Shown piece after piece: positions 25,013-33,019 of a DNA stretch of 52,628 nt (positions are counted from its first letter, which is position 1; the number at the start of each line of letters is the position of its first letter). The stretch spans positions 1-52,628 of the forward strand of contig SLRR01000091.1 of NCBI GenBank assembly GCA_007130865.1, written 5' to 3'. Under the pieces are notes generated by a model. That model was not told where the DNA came from, did no database searches, and worked only from the letters and a program-made list of their open reading frames with translations. Made by a program: the position numbers and the translations under genes. The DNA is from Spirochaeta sp. GTDB lineage: Bacteria; Spirochaetota; Spirochaetia; DSM-27196; Alkalispirochaetaceae.

Positions 25013-26333
25013 GTCGTTGCTTCTGGAAGTTTCGCGCGATTTCCAGGAGTTTCTGCCGGTCGTTCCGTGATGGGTCGTCCAGTACGGTTTGCATAAGCTC
25101 ATCCAACACGATTCCCAAAAGTGGCCCCGGAGAAAGCCCCAGTTCCGAGATCAGATCCCGACCATTGATCGCCAGTTGAGCGCGCGTGAGTGGAGGTTCC
25201 TCTTTAATAAGTGTCTTCAGCCGGTCTTCCATTTCGTCGAGTATCGGCGAGGGAACCGCTCGTCCCGCCTTGCCGCACGCGTCGGCCCGTCGCAGTGTGA
25301 TCAGCAGGAACGCCTCCGCTGGTCCGACTCGTGAGACGAACCGCCGCAGGGCGGCGTCGCTCCACTCGCTCTCATAACCGAACATATGGTGGCGCACCAG
25401 GTGAGTGACCGCCTGGATCCTTTCATTTGAGAAACGCAGCCGCTCCAGGATCGCAGTGGCCATGCGCGCTGATTCTTCGTCGTGTCCGTGGAAGTGTATT
25501 CCCCGAGCGTCTTCGGCGTAACAGCGGGGTTTTCCGACGTCGTGGAAGAGGGCGGCCCACCGGAGAACGGGAATCTCCGCGGGAGCGCAGTCGCAGCTCC
25601 CCAGAAGGTGGTCAAAAACCGGTATGGGACTGTCCTGGTCTTCAGTGAGTTCCGGAATAAAACGTTCAAGTAACGCGGTTTCACGAAAAACGCGCCAACC
25701 CCGAGAAGGTTGAGGTGCGACGTTCATCTTCTCAAGTTCAGTGGCAATGCGTTCCCGTGACACATGATCGAGTAAACCGGAGCATCTCCGGATCGCCGCG
25801 GGTACCTCCGGAGATAGATCAAAACCCAGGGTAACCGTGAACCGTACCGCCCGAACCATGCGCAGGGCGTCTTCGCTGAATCGGTCCGCCGCGCAGCCCA
25901 CCGTTCGGATGATGCGTTCCGCCAGGTCCCGGCGTCCGCCGCAGGGATCCACGATCTCTGAAGTGATCGGATCGAGGGCGATCGCGTTTACCGTGAAATC
26001 GCGACGGGCGAGATCCTGCGTGAGTGAACGGGTATAAGTCACACCGTCGGGACGACGACGATCGGAGTAATCGCCGTCCACACGGTACGTGGTAACCTCA
26101 AACTGGCTGCCCTCAAACAGTACCGTTACCGTACCGTGCTGAATTCCCGTGGGAATCACGCGACGAAAGAGTTCTTTGACCTCCTCGGGAGTAGCGGAGG
26201 TAGCAAAATCGTAATCGTCAAGCGGCTTGCCCAGCAGGGCGTCCCGCACGGCGCCGCCCACGATATACAACTCGTGGGCGTTGTCCACGAACACGCGGGC
26301 GAAGCGCTTCACGCTCCGTGGAATGCGAACCAT
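24996..26333 (-). CDS. cca: CCA tRNA nucleotidyltransferase with HD domain
   Basis: The 445-residue class II nucleotidyltransferase has GGAVRDALLGKPLDDYDFA near the N-terminus (GG and the catalytic DxD), the RRDFTVNAIA motif, and the tRNA-binding helices after it. A C-terminal HD domain shows HDVGK near residue 245. It adds or repairs the 3' CCA end of tRNAs, which fits the two tRNA genes in this window, neither of which encodes CCA. Poly(A) polymerases share this fold, so the exact specificity is inferred. There is no Shine-Dalgarno sequence; the promoter predicts a leaderless mRNA. Confidence 0.9.
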   Translation of the reverse strand: MVRIPRSVKRFARVFVDNAHELYIVGGAVRDALLGKPLDDYDFATSATPEEVKELFRRVIPTGIQHGTVTVLFEGSQFEVTTYRVDGDYSDRRRPDGVTYTRSLTQDLARRDFTVNAIALDPITSEIVDPCGGRRDLAERIIRTVGCAADRFSEDALRMVRAVRFTVTLGFDLSPEVPAAIRRCSGLLDHVSRERIATELEKMNVAPQPSRGWRVFRETALLERFIPELTEDQDSPIPVFDHLLGSCDCAPAEIPVLRWAALFHDVGKPRCYAEDARGIHFHGHDEESARMATAILERLRFSNERIQAVTHLVRHHMFGYESEWSDAALRRFVSRVGPAEAFLLITLRRADACGKAGRAVPSPILDEMEDRLKTLIKEEPPLTRAQLAINGRDLISELGLSPGPLLGIVLDELMQTVLDDPSRNDRQKLLEIARNFQKQRLNPGK

Positions 26334-26339
26334 GCGGAA

Positions 26340-26368
26340 ACGTTAGTGCAGGGCCCGGGGACTGTCAA
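26340..26368 (-). promoter_or_regulatory. Candidate leaderless promoter of cca
   Basis: On the minus strand a perfect TTGACA (26368-26363), a 17-base spacer and TAACGT (26345-26340). Only six bases separate the -10 from the ATG at 26333, so transcription would begin at the start codon. The -10 matches poorly, the -35 perfectly. Confidence 0.5.
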
Positions 26369-26371
26369 CAT

Positions 26372-26404
26372 AAAAAAACGGCACGATCCCGGAGGACCGT
26401 GCCG
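26372..26404 (-). terminator. Rho-independent terminator of flaB
   Basis: On the minus strand CGGCACGGTCC pairs with GGGATCGTGCCG around a short loop, followed by seven consecutive T. It lies 22 bases after the flaB stop codon and just ahead of the cca promoter, so it separates the two genes. Confidence 0.9.
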
Positions 26405-26425
26405 CTTCGATCAAAGGACCCGGAC

Positions 26426-27298
26426 TTACTGCAACAGCTGCAGCACCGACTGGGTCTGCTGGTTGGCCTGGGCGAGCATCGCCGTGGACGACTGAACCAG
26501 AATCTGGTTCCGGGTGTAATCCACTACCTCCGAGGCCATATCCACGTCGCGGATTCGCGACTCCGCCGCCTGAAGGTTTTCCGCTCCCACGCTCAACCCG
26601 ACGCGAGCCATATCGAGCCTGTTCTGGTACGCACCGAGGTCGGCCCGCTGCTTGCTCACCGCCATCAGTGCCGAGTCGATCACACCGATCGCCGAGTTGG
26701 CGCCGTCGGGGTTGCTCAGGCTGATGAAGCTCGCCGTGTGGGGCAGACCGGAGGTGCTCTGCAGACCAAGGCCCTGGGCGGTCATCGTACCGATGTGCAC
26801 CTGCACACGCTGGTCCATGTTGGCACCGATGTGAAACCACATGCTCGCAGTGACAACGTTGGTACCGGTGTCCCGGGCAAACCGTCCCGTGAGAAGGTTC
26901 ATTCCGTTGAACTGCGCATGAGAAGCTACACGGTTGATCTCGTCCACGAGTTGGGACACCTCAACCTGGATCTGCATGCGGTCTTCGCTGGAATAGATAC
27001 CGTTCGAGGACTGGACCGCCAGTTCCCGCAGTCGTTGCAGGATGTCCTGGGTCTCCTGCAGGTACCCTTCCGTGGTCTGGATAAGCGAGATACCATCCGC
27101 AGCGTTCCGTTCGGCCTGGTTCAGACCGCGGATCTGGGACCGCATTTTCTCACTTACCGCGAGACCGCTGGAGTCATCGCCCGCCCGGTTGATGCGCAAG
27201 CCGCTTGACAGCTTTTCGATGTTGCCCTGCACAGTCATGTTGTTAAACTTCTGCTGACGGTGGGCGAACATGGCGCTCATGTTGTGGTTGATGATCAT
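26426..27298 (-). CDS. flaB: Periplasmic flagellar core flagellin FlaB
   Basis: The 290-residue protein is a compact flagellin with conserved D0/D1 ends ([15 protein letters not shown] at the start, [17 protein letters not shown] at the end) and almost no variable centre. These are features of the spirochaete FlaB core proteins that build the periplasmic filament. It has no signal peptide, as expected for export through the flagellar apparatus. AGGAGG stands before the ATG. A terminator follows. The upstream region also holds the divergent thiN promoter. Confidence 0.97.
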   Translation of the reverse strand: MIINHNMSAMFAHRQQKFNNMTVQGNIEKLSSGLRINRAGDDSSGLAVSEKMRSQIRGLNQAERNAADGISLIQTTEGYLQETQDILQRLRELAVQSSNGIYSSEDRMQIQVEVSQLVDEINRVASHAQFNGMNLLTGRFARDTGTNVVTASMWFHIGANMDQRVQVHIGTMTAQGLGLQSTSGLPHTASFISLSNPDGANSAIGVIDSALMAVSKQRADLGAYQNRLDMARVGLSVGAENLQAAESRIRDVDMASEVVDYTRNQILVQSSTAMLAQANQQTQSVLQLLQ

Positions 27299-27400
27299 CT
27301 CATCCTCCTTGATGAATTTCTGAGAACTTCCCTGTTCTCTCTGTCTATGTCGGTTGTACAGGTACGATGCTTGAGGACCCGCGCCGATATTACGGCCGAT

Positions 27401-27429
27401 TTGACGTATCCGGAACTGAACCTTAGGAT
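27401..27429 (+). promoter_or_regulatory. Candidate leaderless promoter of thiN
   Basis: TTGACG (27401-27406), a 17-base spacer and TAGGAT (27424-27429), then six bases to the ATG at 27436. The geometry matches that of cca. No Shine-Dalgarno sequence is present. Confidence 0.55.
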
Positions 27430-27432
27430 TTA
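27406..27432 (-). promoter_or_regulatory. Possible flagellar sigma-28-like promoter of flaB
   Basis: On the minus strand TAAA (27432-27429) and CCGGATAC (27413-27406) are 15 bases apart, the spacing of TAAA-N15-GCCGATAA; the second box matches five of eight bases. The leader would be about 100 bases. It overlaps the thiN promoter. The match is weak. Confidence 0.28.
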
Positions 27433-27435
27433 TCT

Positions 27436-28095
27436 ATGAGCATGGGATCGGGAGTACTGTTTATCGGCGGAAAGGCGCCGCGGGAGGCACCTGTACTGCG
27501 ATGTGACCGTGATGAACTGTTGCTCCTGGCGGCGGACTCCGGCCTGCATCACGCCGATCGTTACGGGATTGAGCCGGACCTGATACTGGGAGACTTCGAT
27601 TCAATCGATCCCGGTTCGCTTCATGCCGATTATTCTCACGTTCCGCGGGAGGTGCATCCCGCCGCCAAGGACCTGACCGATACGGAGCTGGGACTGCACT
27701 ATCTCTGGGAACGGGGCGTGGAGACGATCACGATGATCGGCGGAGGAGGCGGCCGGCTGGATCATCTTCTTGGTATTTACACGCTCTTCGACCGGTTTCG
27801 GTATCCCCGGCAATGGCTGACCGACGGGGCCGAGGTGGTAGTGATCGACGAATTCACGGAATTCCCGGTCCAATCGGGAGATACGGTATCGTTTTTTCCC
27901 GCGGGACCCGATACATGTCGTATGAAGACCGACGGTTTGCGTTGGAATCTGGACGGTCTTGAGTGGAGAAAAGGTGATGCCGGTATCAGTAACGAGTTCA
28001 TCGAGAGCGTATGCAGGGTCGAAGTATTGAGCGGGCGGCTGCTTATGGTGCGCGCCTTAAGGTCTCCCGTGTCGCTTCCCTGGACGGCGGTGTAG
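27436..28095 (+). CDS. thiN: Thiamine pyrophosphokinase
   Basis: The 219-residue protein shows the family motifs AADSGLHHADRYGIEPDLIL (about 33-52), GDFDSIDPGS (about 53-62) and AKDLTDTELGLHYL (about 77-90). It transfers pyrophosphate from ATP to thiamine to form thiamine pyrophosphate in the cytoplasm. No TPP riboswitch precedes it, since the predicted transcript starts at the ATG. Its last 85 bases overlap the next gene. Confidence 0.92.
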   Translation: MSMGSGVLFIGGKAPREAPVLRCDRDELLLLAADSGLHHADRYGIEPDLILGDFDSIDPGSLHADYSHVPREVHPAAKDLTDTELGLHYLWERGVETITMIGGGGGRLDHLLGIYTLFDRFRYPRQWLTDGAEVVVIDEFTEFPVQSGDTVSFFPAGPDTCRMKTDGLRWNLDGLEWRKGDAGISNEFIESVCRVEVLSGRLLMVRALRSPVSLPWTAV

Positions 28096-29858
28096 AAAAC
28101 CTCGCCAGAGCGCTTCCGGAAGAGGAAAGAAAAGCACTTCTCGAGCGTATCGCGCGAAGCCTGAATATATCCGGCGATGACCAGTATCGCATAATCCACA
28201 GTGAACTCCGGGCGGAACGCCGGAGCGAATTAATCAACGCCGACATGGAACGTATGAGTTTCGGTGAGCGCCTCCGCTTGTGGGTGATGGGGTTTTTCAC
28301 CACTGCGGGAGAGCGCGACCGGTTTCTCACACTCCGCCTCAGCCAGATGCGCCAGAAGACCCAGATCACCAATCCCGGACTCGCCGATTACGAGGCGCGT
28401 GTTTTTCTCCCGGCATTACCCGAGCAGATGCGGGACCTGTACCGCCGGGCAAAAGCGGTGAGGCCGTTCTTTGCGCGTGTCTGGAACGATTCGGAACTAC
28501 TCCGGGCGATGCTGGACTATCTCCTTGCCAAGCGAATACCCGGAGCACGGCATTCTTTGAACCAGTTTTGCTCTACGCAGGAACTCCAGGAGGAGTTCCG
28601 CAAGACCGAGTCCCGGAGCCGCCTGCGACAGGTCGTGCTGGATCGGATAAGCGAGTATATTGAGGGGATTCCCAAAACGGTTATGGAGGAGCTGGAGACG
28701 GGGCTGAAGCCCTTTTACCTCTACAAGGATCTGGTACTCTTTGACTGGGACGCGTTCTTCGCGATTTTTCAGTCGTCTGAAGCTGAGGCAGCACCGGAAG
28801 GGAAGGTCGAGTTTAAAAGTGCCGCGGTGGACCGGTCCCTGGATACGGTAGAGGAACTGTACCTCGCACTTCATTACAGCAGTCGACTGGAGCAGGAGCC
28901 GGAGATCTACCTGGAGACGATACACTTCTACTTCGCGGTCCAGGGCGGGACGGCGTTGGACGTAAACGCCGACGACGTTCCGGAAACGGAGGAGTCCCGG
29001 AAACTTAAACGAGCGATACTTGATCTGGCGCGCGAGGCGAAGCGCGTCCGCCGGGAGCTATCACTCGGTAACGTGATCCGGTTATTCCGCAAAGACCCGT
29101 ATTACCGGTTTCTCGCGTATTCTCCGCGTCTCCGTCTGCGTGATTTCTATTATTCCAATCTCAAGATGCGAATGCTCCAGGAGCTTGACAACAGGTTTCA
29201 CGACCTCCGCATGGGCGTTCTCGGGAAGATGATCCAGGAAGTGTTTCCCGAGGGACTTCTGGAGTTTGAATACTTTCACCCGGAGATACAGTCCGGGGTT
29301 AAGAGGTCGGGCGTGGCTACACTGCAAGTCCACCGGCCTCTGCAGTACGTACACACATTTATAGAAAAAGTGTACCGTAAAGGATTAATGGACTTTATGC
29401 GCATAATCGGACGTCTTTTGCCGAGTCGGGGAAGGCAGCGTTCTGTGGATCTGACGCTCTTCATCGCCGGACTGGACGACGTGATGGAGCGGATTCGCTT
29501 GTTTGACATGAGCTTTTCCCCTGATTCCGATGAGGGGAAGACGTTTTACCGGTACCGGTTCAGTACATCCGAGCGCGACAAGAGCCAGATTGTCGCGTAC
29601 AAAGCGCTGGTGGCGCAGAAAGACCGTGACGCCCGCGGGATAATCGAGAAGTTTACCGAACAGCTCCAGGGAGTGCTCCAGGCGTTTGAAGCGATTAAGA
29701 AGTCCGGTCAGGCGCACATAAACGAGCGATATGCACATTACGAGAATGCCGGCGCCCAGGGGCGACCGTTCGATCACCGCCTGGAGGTCTACCGGACGAA
29801 GATCGAAGCGAGTCAAAAGATCGTGAACCAGCTGCTGGCGGTGGAACGGGAGGAGTAG
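28011..29858 (+). CDS. Large uncharacterised protein (possibly DUF5312)
   Basis: The 615-residue protein is soluble-looking, Arg/Glu/Leu-rich and mostly helical, with no signal peptide or membrane segment and no catalytic motif that I recognise. A hydrophobic stretch near residue 90 (LWVMGFFTTAG) is too short to be a clear helix. The general pattern recalls conserved spirochaete proteins grouped as DUF5312, but I could not check this. The ATG at 28011 overlaps thiN by 85 bases, an unusually long overlap; no better start is visible for the next 70 codons. Function unknown. Confidence 0.7.
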   Translation: MQGRSIERAAAYGARLKVSRVASLDGGVENLARALPEEERKALLERIARSLNISGDDQYRIIHSELRAERRSELINADMERMSFGERLRLWVMGFFTTAGERDRFLTLRLSQMRQKTQITNPGLADYEARVFLPALPEQMRDLYRRAKAVRPFFARVWNDSELLRAMLDYLLAKRIPGARHSLNQFCSTQELQEEFRKTESRSRLRQVVLDRISEYIEGIPKTVMEELETGLKPFYLYKDLVLFDWDAFFAIFQSSEAEAAPEGKVEFKSAAVDRSLDTVEELYLALHYSSRLEQEPEIYLETIHFYFAVQGGTALDVNADDVPETEESRKLKRAILDLAREAKRVRRELSLGNVIRLFRKDPYYRFLAYSPRLRLRDFYYSNLKMRMLQELDNRFHDLRMGVLGKMIQEVFPEGLLEFEYFHPEIQSGVKRSGVATLQVHRPLQYVHTFIEKVYRKGLMDFMRIIGRLLPSRGRQRSVDLTLFIAGLDDVMERIRLFDMSFSPDSDEGKTFYRYRFSTSERDKSQIVAYKALVAQKDRDARGIIEKFTEQLQGVLQAFEAIKKSGQAHINERYAHYENAGAQGRPFDHRLEVYRTKIEASQKIVNQLLAVEREE

Positions 29859-29961
29859 AAGTTTATTTCCCGCCGCTCGGGAGGGCCTCGGGTAGTTTTT
29901 TACGGCCGTCCGTGAGTTTTTTCAGGAAGCTTGTCTTCCGGCTCCACCCGGAATACTCTGC

Positions 29962-30813
29962 TTAGTCGGGAACTACCGGTACCGTGGGTATCGACTCGAT
30001 GCTCAGGGGATCGCGGCCGGTCCGGGCGGTAATCTCCAGGTACTCCAGAAGAATCGGGTAATCCGAGAATACCCGACCGTACCGTTCAAGCGTCGCGACC
30101 TGCTGGTCTGTCGCGGCCTGCGTCCCTGCCAGCGCCTGTGCTGCCTCGAGAAGGGCTTCCTCCCGTGCAGCGTGGACGTTCCGGTACGTCTCACGGGCGA
30201 GGCGGTACAGCTGCGGGTCCGGCAGGTCCAGCGTTTCTACGACTACCGATAATACTTCCAGGTCCCGGAAACGATCCTGCAACCGCTCCTGTAGACGGTC
30301 CGCGACGTCCGACGCGGGAAGGTGGAGGTCCTCCCGCTCCGCAAGATCGGTGATGATCGTGCCGAGAAACACCTGAGCGGACGAGCGAATCTCGTCCTCC
30401 AGGTCGGCATACCAGTTGTCCAGCGTACCCTCTTGCAGCCCCCGCGGAGCGTTTCTCACCAGTGCCTCCGGAAGGAATCGAAACCGTACGCGCAGGCGGA
30501 CGTTCTGCTCGAGCGATGTAGCACCGTCGAGCATCGGTGCGTAGACCTCGGCGGAAGGCAGCAACGCAGACGAACGAAGCTCCACCGTGTGGCTGTCGCC
30601 GGGGAAGTGGTGCAGAGTCGTATTGGTAGGGATCAGGAGTTCCCAACGCCACAAAAACCGGCCCGGTTCGATCGCTTCCGGGTACCAGCCTGAGGTCTTT
30701 GAGTACAGGACGCCGGTATGGCCGGCACGAAGCCGCAACGGGACGTAACCGACCGCGAAAACCGCTGCCGCCAGAAGCACAAGAACGATCAGACTCGCAA
30801 TAAACCGTTTCAT
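29962..30813 (-). CDS. SPFH/prohibitin-like membrane-anchored protein
   Basis: With the ATG at 30813 the 283-residue protein has an N-terminal membrane anchor (about 4-23, FIASLIVLVLLAAAVFAVG). Next comes a band-7-like domain: GHTGVLYSKTSGWYPEAIEPG, the strand pair around SLEQNVRLRVRFRF, and a helical part to DLEVLSVVVETLDLPD. The C-terminus is a helix rich in Ala and Glu, as in prohibitins. A longer frame starting at 30903 lacks a ribosome-binding site. It is a second SPFH protein in the window, unlinked to the NfeD genes. TAGAAT ends ten bases before the ATG. Confidence 0.8.
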   Translation of the reverse strand: MKRFIASLIVLVLLAAAVFAVGYVPLRLRAGHTGVLYSKTSGWYPEAIEPGRFLWRWELLIPTNTTLHHFPGDSHTVELRSSALLPSAEVYAPMLDGATSLEQNVRLRVRFRFLPEALVRNAPRGLQEGTLDNWYADLEDEIRSSAQVFLGTIITDLAEREDLHLPASDVADRLQERLQDRFRDLEVLSVVVETLDLPDPQLYRLARETYRNVHAAREEALLEAAQALAGTQAATDQQVATLERYGRVFSDYPILLEYLEITARTGRDPLSIESIPTVPVVPD

Positions 30814-30881
30814 TTCGGGGCATATTCTACCACGAATAACGGATACTGAAACCCACCGCCCGGTGGCAGCAGGAGTTCTCA

Positions 30882-31325
30882 ATGTGGAGTGTCGTTCCGA
30901 CACCCAATATTAAGAACACCTGTGGTGGCAGGAACATAAATGCCCGTGATACACTCGGACGCCGGTGGTATGCAGCAGGGATGACCGTTGATAAGGGAAC
31001 ATTCGAGAAGGCGCTGAACCTCTTCGAGAGAGGAATCGTACTGGTTACCGGTATTGCCGTGGTGACCACGATGCTCTACGTAGCGGGAAACTATCAGAAC
31101 TTTGCGGAAACGACGCAGGTACTGCTCCTGGAACTCACCCGGATATTCGCCGGTAGTGCCGTGGTCGGCGCGGGCATCGCGGCGCTACTGGAGATCCCGT
31201 TTCTGATCGTTCACCGACGATGGGGGAGACTCCGACGACTGGCCGCATTGATTCTGGCGGTACTTCTGGTAGGATCGATACTCGCGGGAAGCACGGCGAT
31301 CATCGTGCTGCAACAACCGTTATGA
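30882..31325 (+). CDS. Small multi-pass membrane protein, unknown
   Basis: AGGAG at 30871-30875 stands six bases before the ATG at 30882, giving 147 residues. An internal ATG at 30981 (114 residues) lacks proper spacing, but the first 33 codons look atypical (ATA, AGG, AAT, ACA), so that shorter form remains possible. The body holds three hydrophobic segments: GIVLVTGIAVVTTMLYVAG, IFAGSAVVGAGIAALLEIPFL and a Leu-rich stretch near the C-terminus. No family is recognised. The stop overlaps the start of the aminopeptidase gene by four bases (ATGA), so translation is coupled. Confidence 0.65.
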   Translation: MWSVVPTPNIKNTCGGRNINARDTLGRRWYAAGMTVDKGTFEKALNLFERGIVLVTGIAVVTTMLYVAGNYQNFAETTQVLLLELTRIFAGSAVVGAGIAALLEIPFLIVHRRWGRLRRLAALILAVLLVGSILAGSTAIIVLQQPL

Positions 31326-32143
31326 CCGTACCCATTCCGCGACGTCGCGCTACGGATCTGCTGCGGATAGCCGCGGTGGCACGCCGCCTCTTCCCGCTAT
31401 TTCCGGAACTTGCCCGTGGACGCTGGGAAGGAGTGACCGCCACCGGAATGGACCGAGCCGTGCGGCGATACCTGCAGCGCCATGGACTCGTTCCGGCGCT
31501 CGAAGGATACCGAGGGTATCCCGCAAGCAGCAGCGTGAGCGTTAACTCCGTGGCGATACACGGTGTTCCCGGAGAACGATCAATACAACGGGGCGACCTT
31601 TTCACGGTGGATGTGGCCGCCCGCGCCGGGATCTGGGTAACCGATGCCGCCTGGACGTACCTTATGCCGGGGAGTTCCGACCGGGTAAAGGCGTTTTACC
31701 AAACCAGCTGGACCGCGTTTCGTCGACTGCTCGGAACGGTCAAGCCGGGGATGTCGCTATTTGATCTGGCGGAACGGTCCCAGTCGATCGCGGACGAACT
31801 GGGGCTTACGATACTGCCGGAGTTTGTAGGCCACGGAATAGGACGGGAACTCCACGAGGCCCCGGTTATACCCTTTACCGTTCAGCGCGCCGATTCCCGT
31901 GCTTCCGAGGTCATTCTCGCGGATGGGATGGTGGTTAATATCGAGCCGGTCTACGGGACGGGCGCCGTTTCCGTACACCCTGATGAGGACGGATGGGGTT
32001 ACCGTACCAACGACGGATCGGTAACCTCGCATTTTGAGTTGACGCTCGCGATCGGACCGAACACCGTGGAGGTATTACAGTTTGATCGGTGCTCTCCCGG
32101 AGAACTGCCGGAATCTCCTCCCTTTGGCGACCTGCATGGATAG
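31322..32143 (+). CDS. map: Methionine aminopeptidase
   Basis: The 273-residue protein has all five metal ligands of type I MetAP: D97, D108, H171 (in GHGIGRELHEAP), E208 (in NIEPVY) and E239 (in HFELTLAI). The substrate histidine lies in SVNSVAIHGVP. It removes the initiator Met from nascent proteins. It starts with ATG inside the stop of the small membrane protein gene. It is slightly degenerate around the metal sites (VTDAAWTY rather than GDTA), but no ligand is lost. Confidence 0.93.
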   Translation: MTVPIPRRRATDLLRIAAVARRLFPLFPELARGRWEGVTATGMDRAVRRYLQRHGLVPALEGYRGYPASSSVSVNSVAIHGVPGERSIQRGDLFTVDVAARAGIWVTDAAWTYLMPGSSDRVKAFYQTSWTAFRRLLGTVKPGMSLFDLAERSQSIADELGLTILPEFVGHGIGRELHEAPVIPFTVQRADSRASEVILADGMVVNIEPVYGTGAVSVHPDEDGWGYRTNDGSVTSHFELTLAIGPNTVEVLQFDRCSPGELPESPPFGDLHG

Positions 32144-32215
32144 TCGACTAACGTCGCACGAAGTACGTCTTGATTTTGCTTCTTTCCTACGTTGTGCCGG
32201 CCCTCCCTCCAGGTA

Positions 32216-32225
32216 GTGTTGACAC
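32216..32225 (+). promoter_or_regulatory. -35 element upstream of tRNA-Thr
   Basis: GTGTTGACAC contains a perfect TTGACA, 42 bases before the tRNA. No convincing -10 is visible at 16-18 bases. The identical 10-mer recurs before tRNA-Tyr. Confidence 0.4.
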
Positions 32226-32266
32226 GTAAAGCCGGGTCGGGGCAGAGTATCCACCCGGTAACAATA

Positions 32267-32340
32267 GCCACCTTAGCTCAGCTGGCCAGAGCACGTGACT
32301 TGTAATCTCGGGGTCGTCGGTTCGAATCCGACAGGTGGCT
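32267..32340 (+). tRNA. tRNA-Thr (anticodon TGT)
   Basis: Acceptor strands GCCACCT and AGGTGGC pair perfectly. D arm TAGCTCAG...GAGCA, anticodon loop CTTGTAA (TGT), and the T arm GTCGG-TTCGAAT-CCGAC are all present. The anticodon stem has one T-T mismatch. CCA is not encoded. Confidence 0.95.
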
Positions 32341-32357
32341 CGAGCCCGGCTCAAGCG

Positions 32358-32389
32358 GTGTTGACACCGACCGTGGAGCATGATAGTTT
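32358..32389 (+). promoter_or_regulatory. Candidate promoter of tRNA-Tyr
   Basis: GTGTTGACAC (32358-32367) is followed by TAGTTT at a 17-base spacing, or GATAGT at 15 bases. The -10 is weak. The position between the two tRNAs suggests that tRNA-Tyr has its own promoter. Confidence 0.4.
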
Positions 32390-32400
32390 TGCGGCGATTT

Positions 32401-32482
32401 GGGGAGTTTCCCGAGCGGTCAAAGGGGGCAGACTGTAAATCTGTTGGCTAAGCCTTCGAAGGTTCGAATCCTTCACTCCCCA
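32401..32482 (+). tRNA. tRNA-Tyr (anticodon GTA)
   Basis: Acceptor GGGGAGT pairs with ACTCCCC. Anticodon loop CTGTAAA (GTA) and T arm GAAGG-TTCGAAT-CCTTC are present. The long variable arm makes it a type II tRNA, as expected for bacterial Tyr. CCA is not encoded. Confidence 0.95.
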
Positions 32483-32488
32483 GTATGC

Positions 32489-32534
32489 ATCCTTCGTATC
32501 GGCGACAAGACGGCGATGCGGAGGATTTTTTTTT
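32489..32534 (+). terminator. Rho-independent terminator of the tRNA genes
   Basis: ATCCTTCGTATCG (32489-32501) and CGATGCGGAGGAT (32514-32526) form a 13-pair stem with two G-U pairs and a 12-base loop, followed by nine T (32526-32534). Confidence 0.92.
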
Positions 32535-32560
32535 CTGCTTTGTGCTATCATTAGGAGCGT

Positions 32561-33019
32561 ATGGGAAATAACGGAGAGCAGCGACGCTTTTTCTGCACCC
32601 AATGTTCCCGATGCTGTCGATTTGAGGAAGGGTACGTGTTTCTATCCTCCTCCGACGTGGAACGCCTGGCGCAACACCTCGGAATCCTTCCGGGCGCGGT
32701 GATCGATGAATACTGTCGTTGGGTGCCTATGGGCGGAGTGCAGCAGCTCTCTCTCCAGGAACAGGTTAACCGGGACTGCGTTTTCTGGCAGGACGGAGGG
32801 TGTTCCGTCTACGAGGGCCGACCGGTCCAATGCCGTACGTACCCGTTCTGGCAGCATATTGTGGAAGAAGCGGGCGGATGGGAGCGGGAAGCGGCGAGCT
32901 GTCCCGGGATTGGGGTCGGCCCTCGCCGGTCGGATCGTTTTCTACGGAAGAATCTTCGTGCGCGGGCACGAAACATACCGCTCGTTCGGGCAAATGGTTC
33001 AGGGGAGAACAATCGCTGA
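32561..33019 (+). CDS. YkgJ-family cysteine-cluster protein
   Basis: The 152-residue protein has the CTQCSRCC motif (residues 12-19) and later Cys residues at CVFWQDGGCSVY and CRTYPFW, the pattern of zinc/iron-chelating YkgJ (UPF0153) proteins. Several family members may have metal- or cluster-linked roles, but no reaction is established. TAGGAGCGT precedes the ATG at good spacing. It is followed by the MBL-fold gene with a one-base overlap. Confidence 0.88.
   Translation: MGNNGEQRRFFCTQCSRCCRFEEGYVFLSSSDVERLAQHLGILPGAVIDEYCRWVPMGGVQQLSLQEQVNRDCVFWQDGGCSVYEGRPVQCRTYPFWQHIVEEAGGWEREAASCPGIGVGPRRSDRFLRKNLRARARNIPLVRANGSGENNR

Noticed and set aside
27299-27435. TPP riboswitch ahead of thiN
   Set aside because: No thi-box sequence is present, and the promoter leaves no leader.
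29859-29961. Possible terminator between the large unknown gene and the SPFH gene
   Set aside because: Two runs of six T are present, but only four-pair stems precede them. No other feature is visible in this gap.
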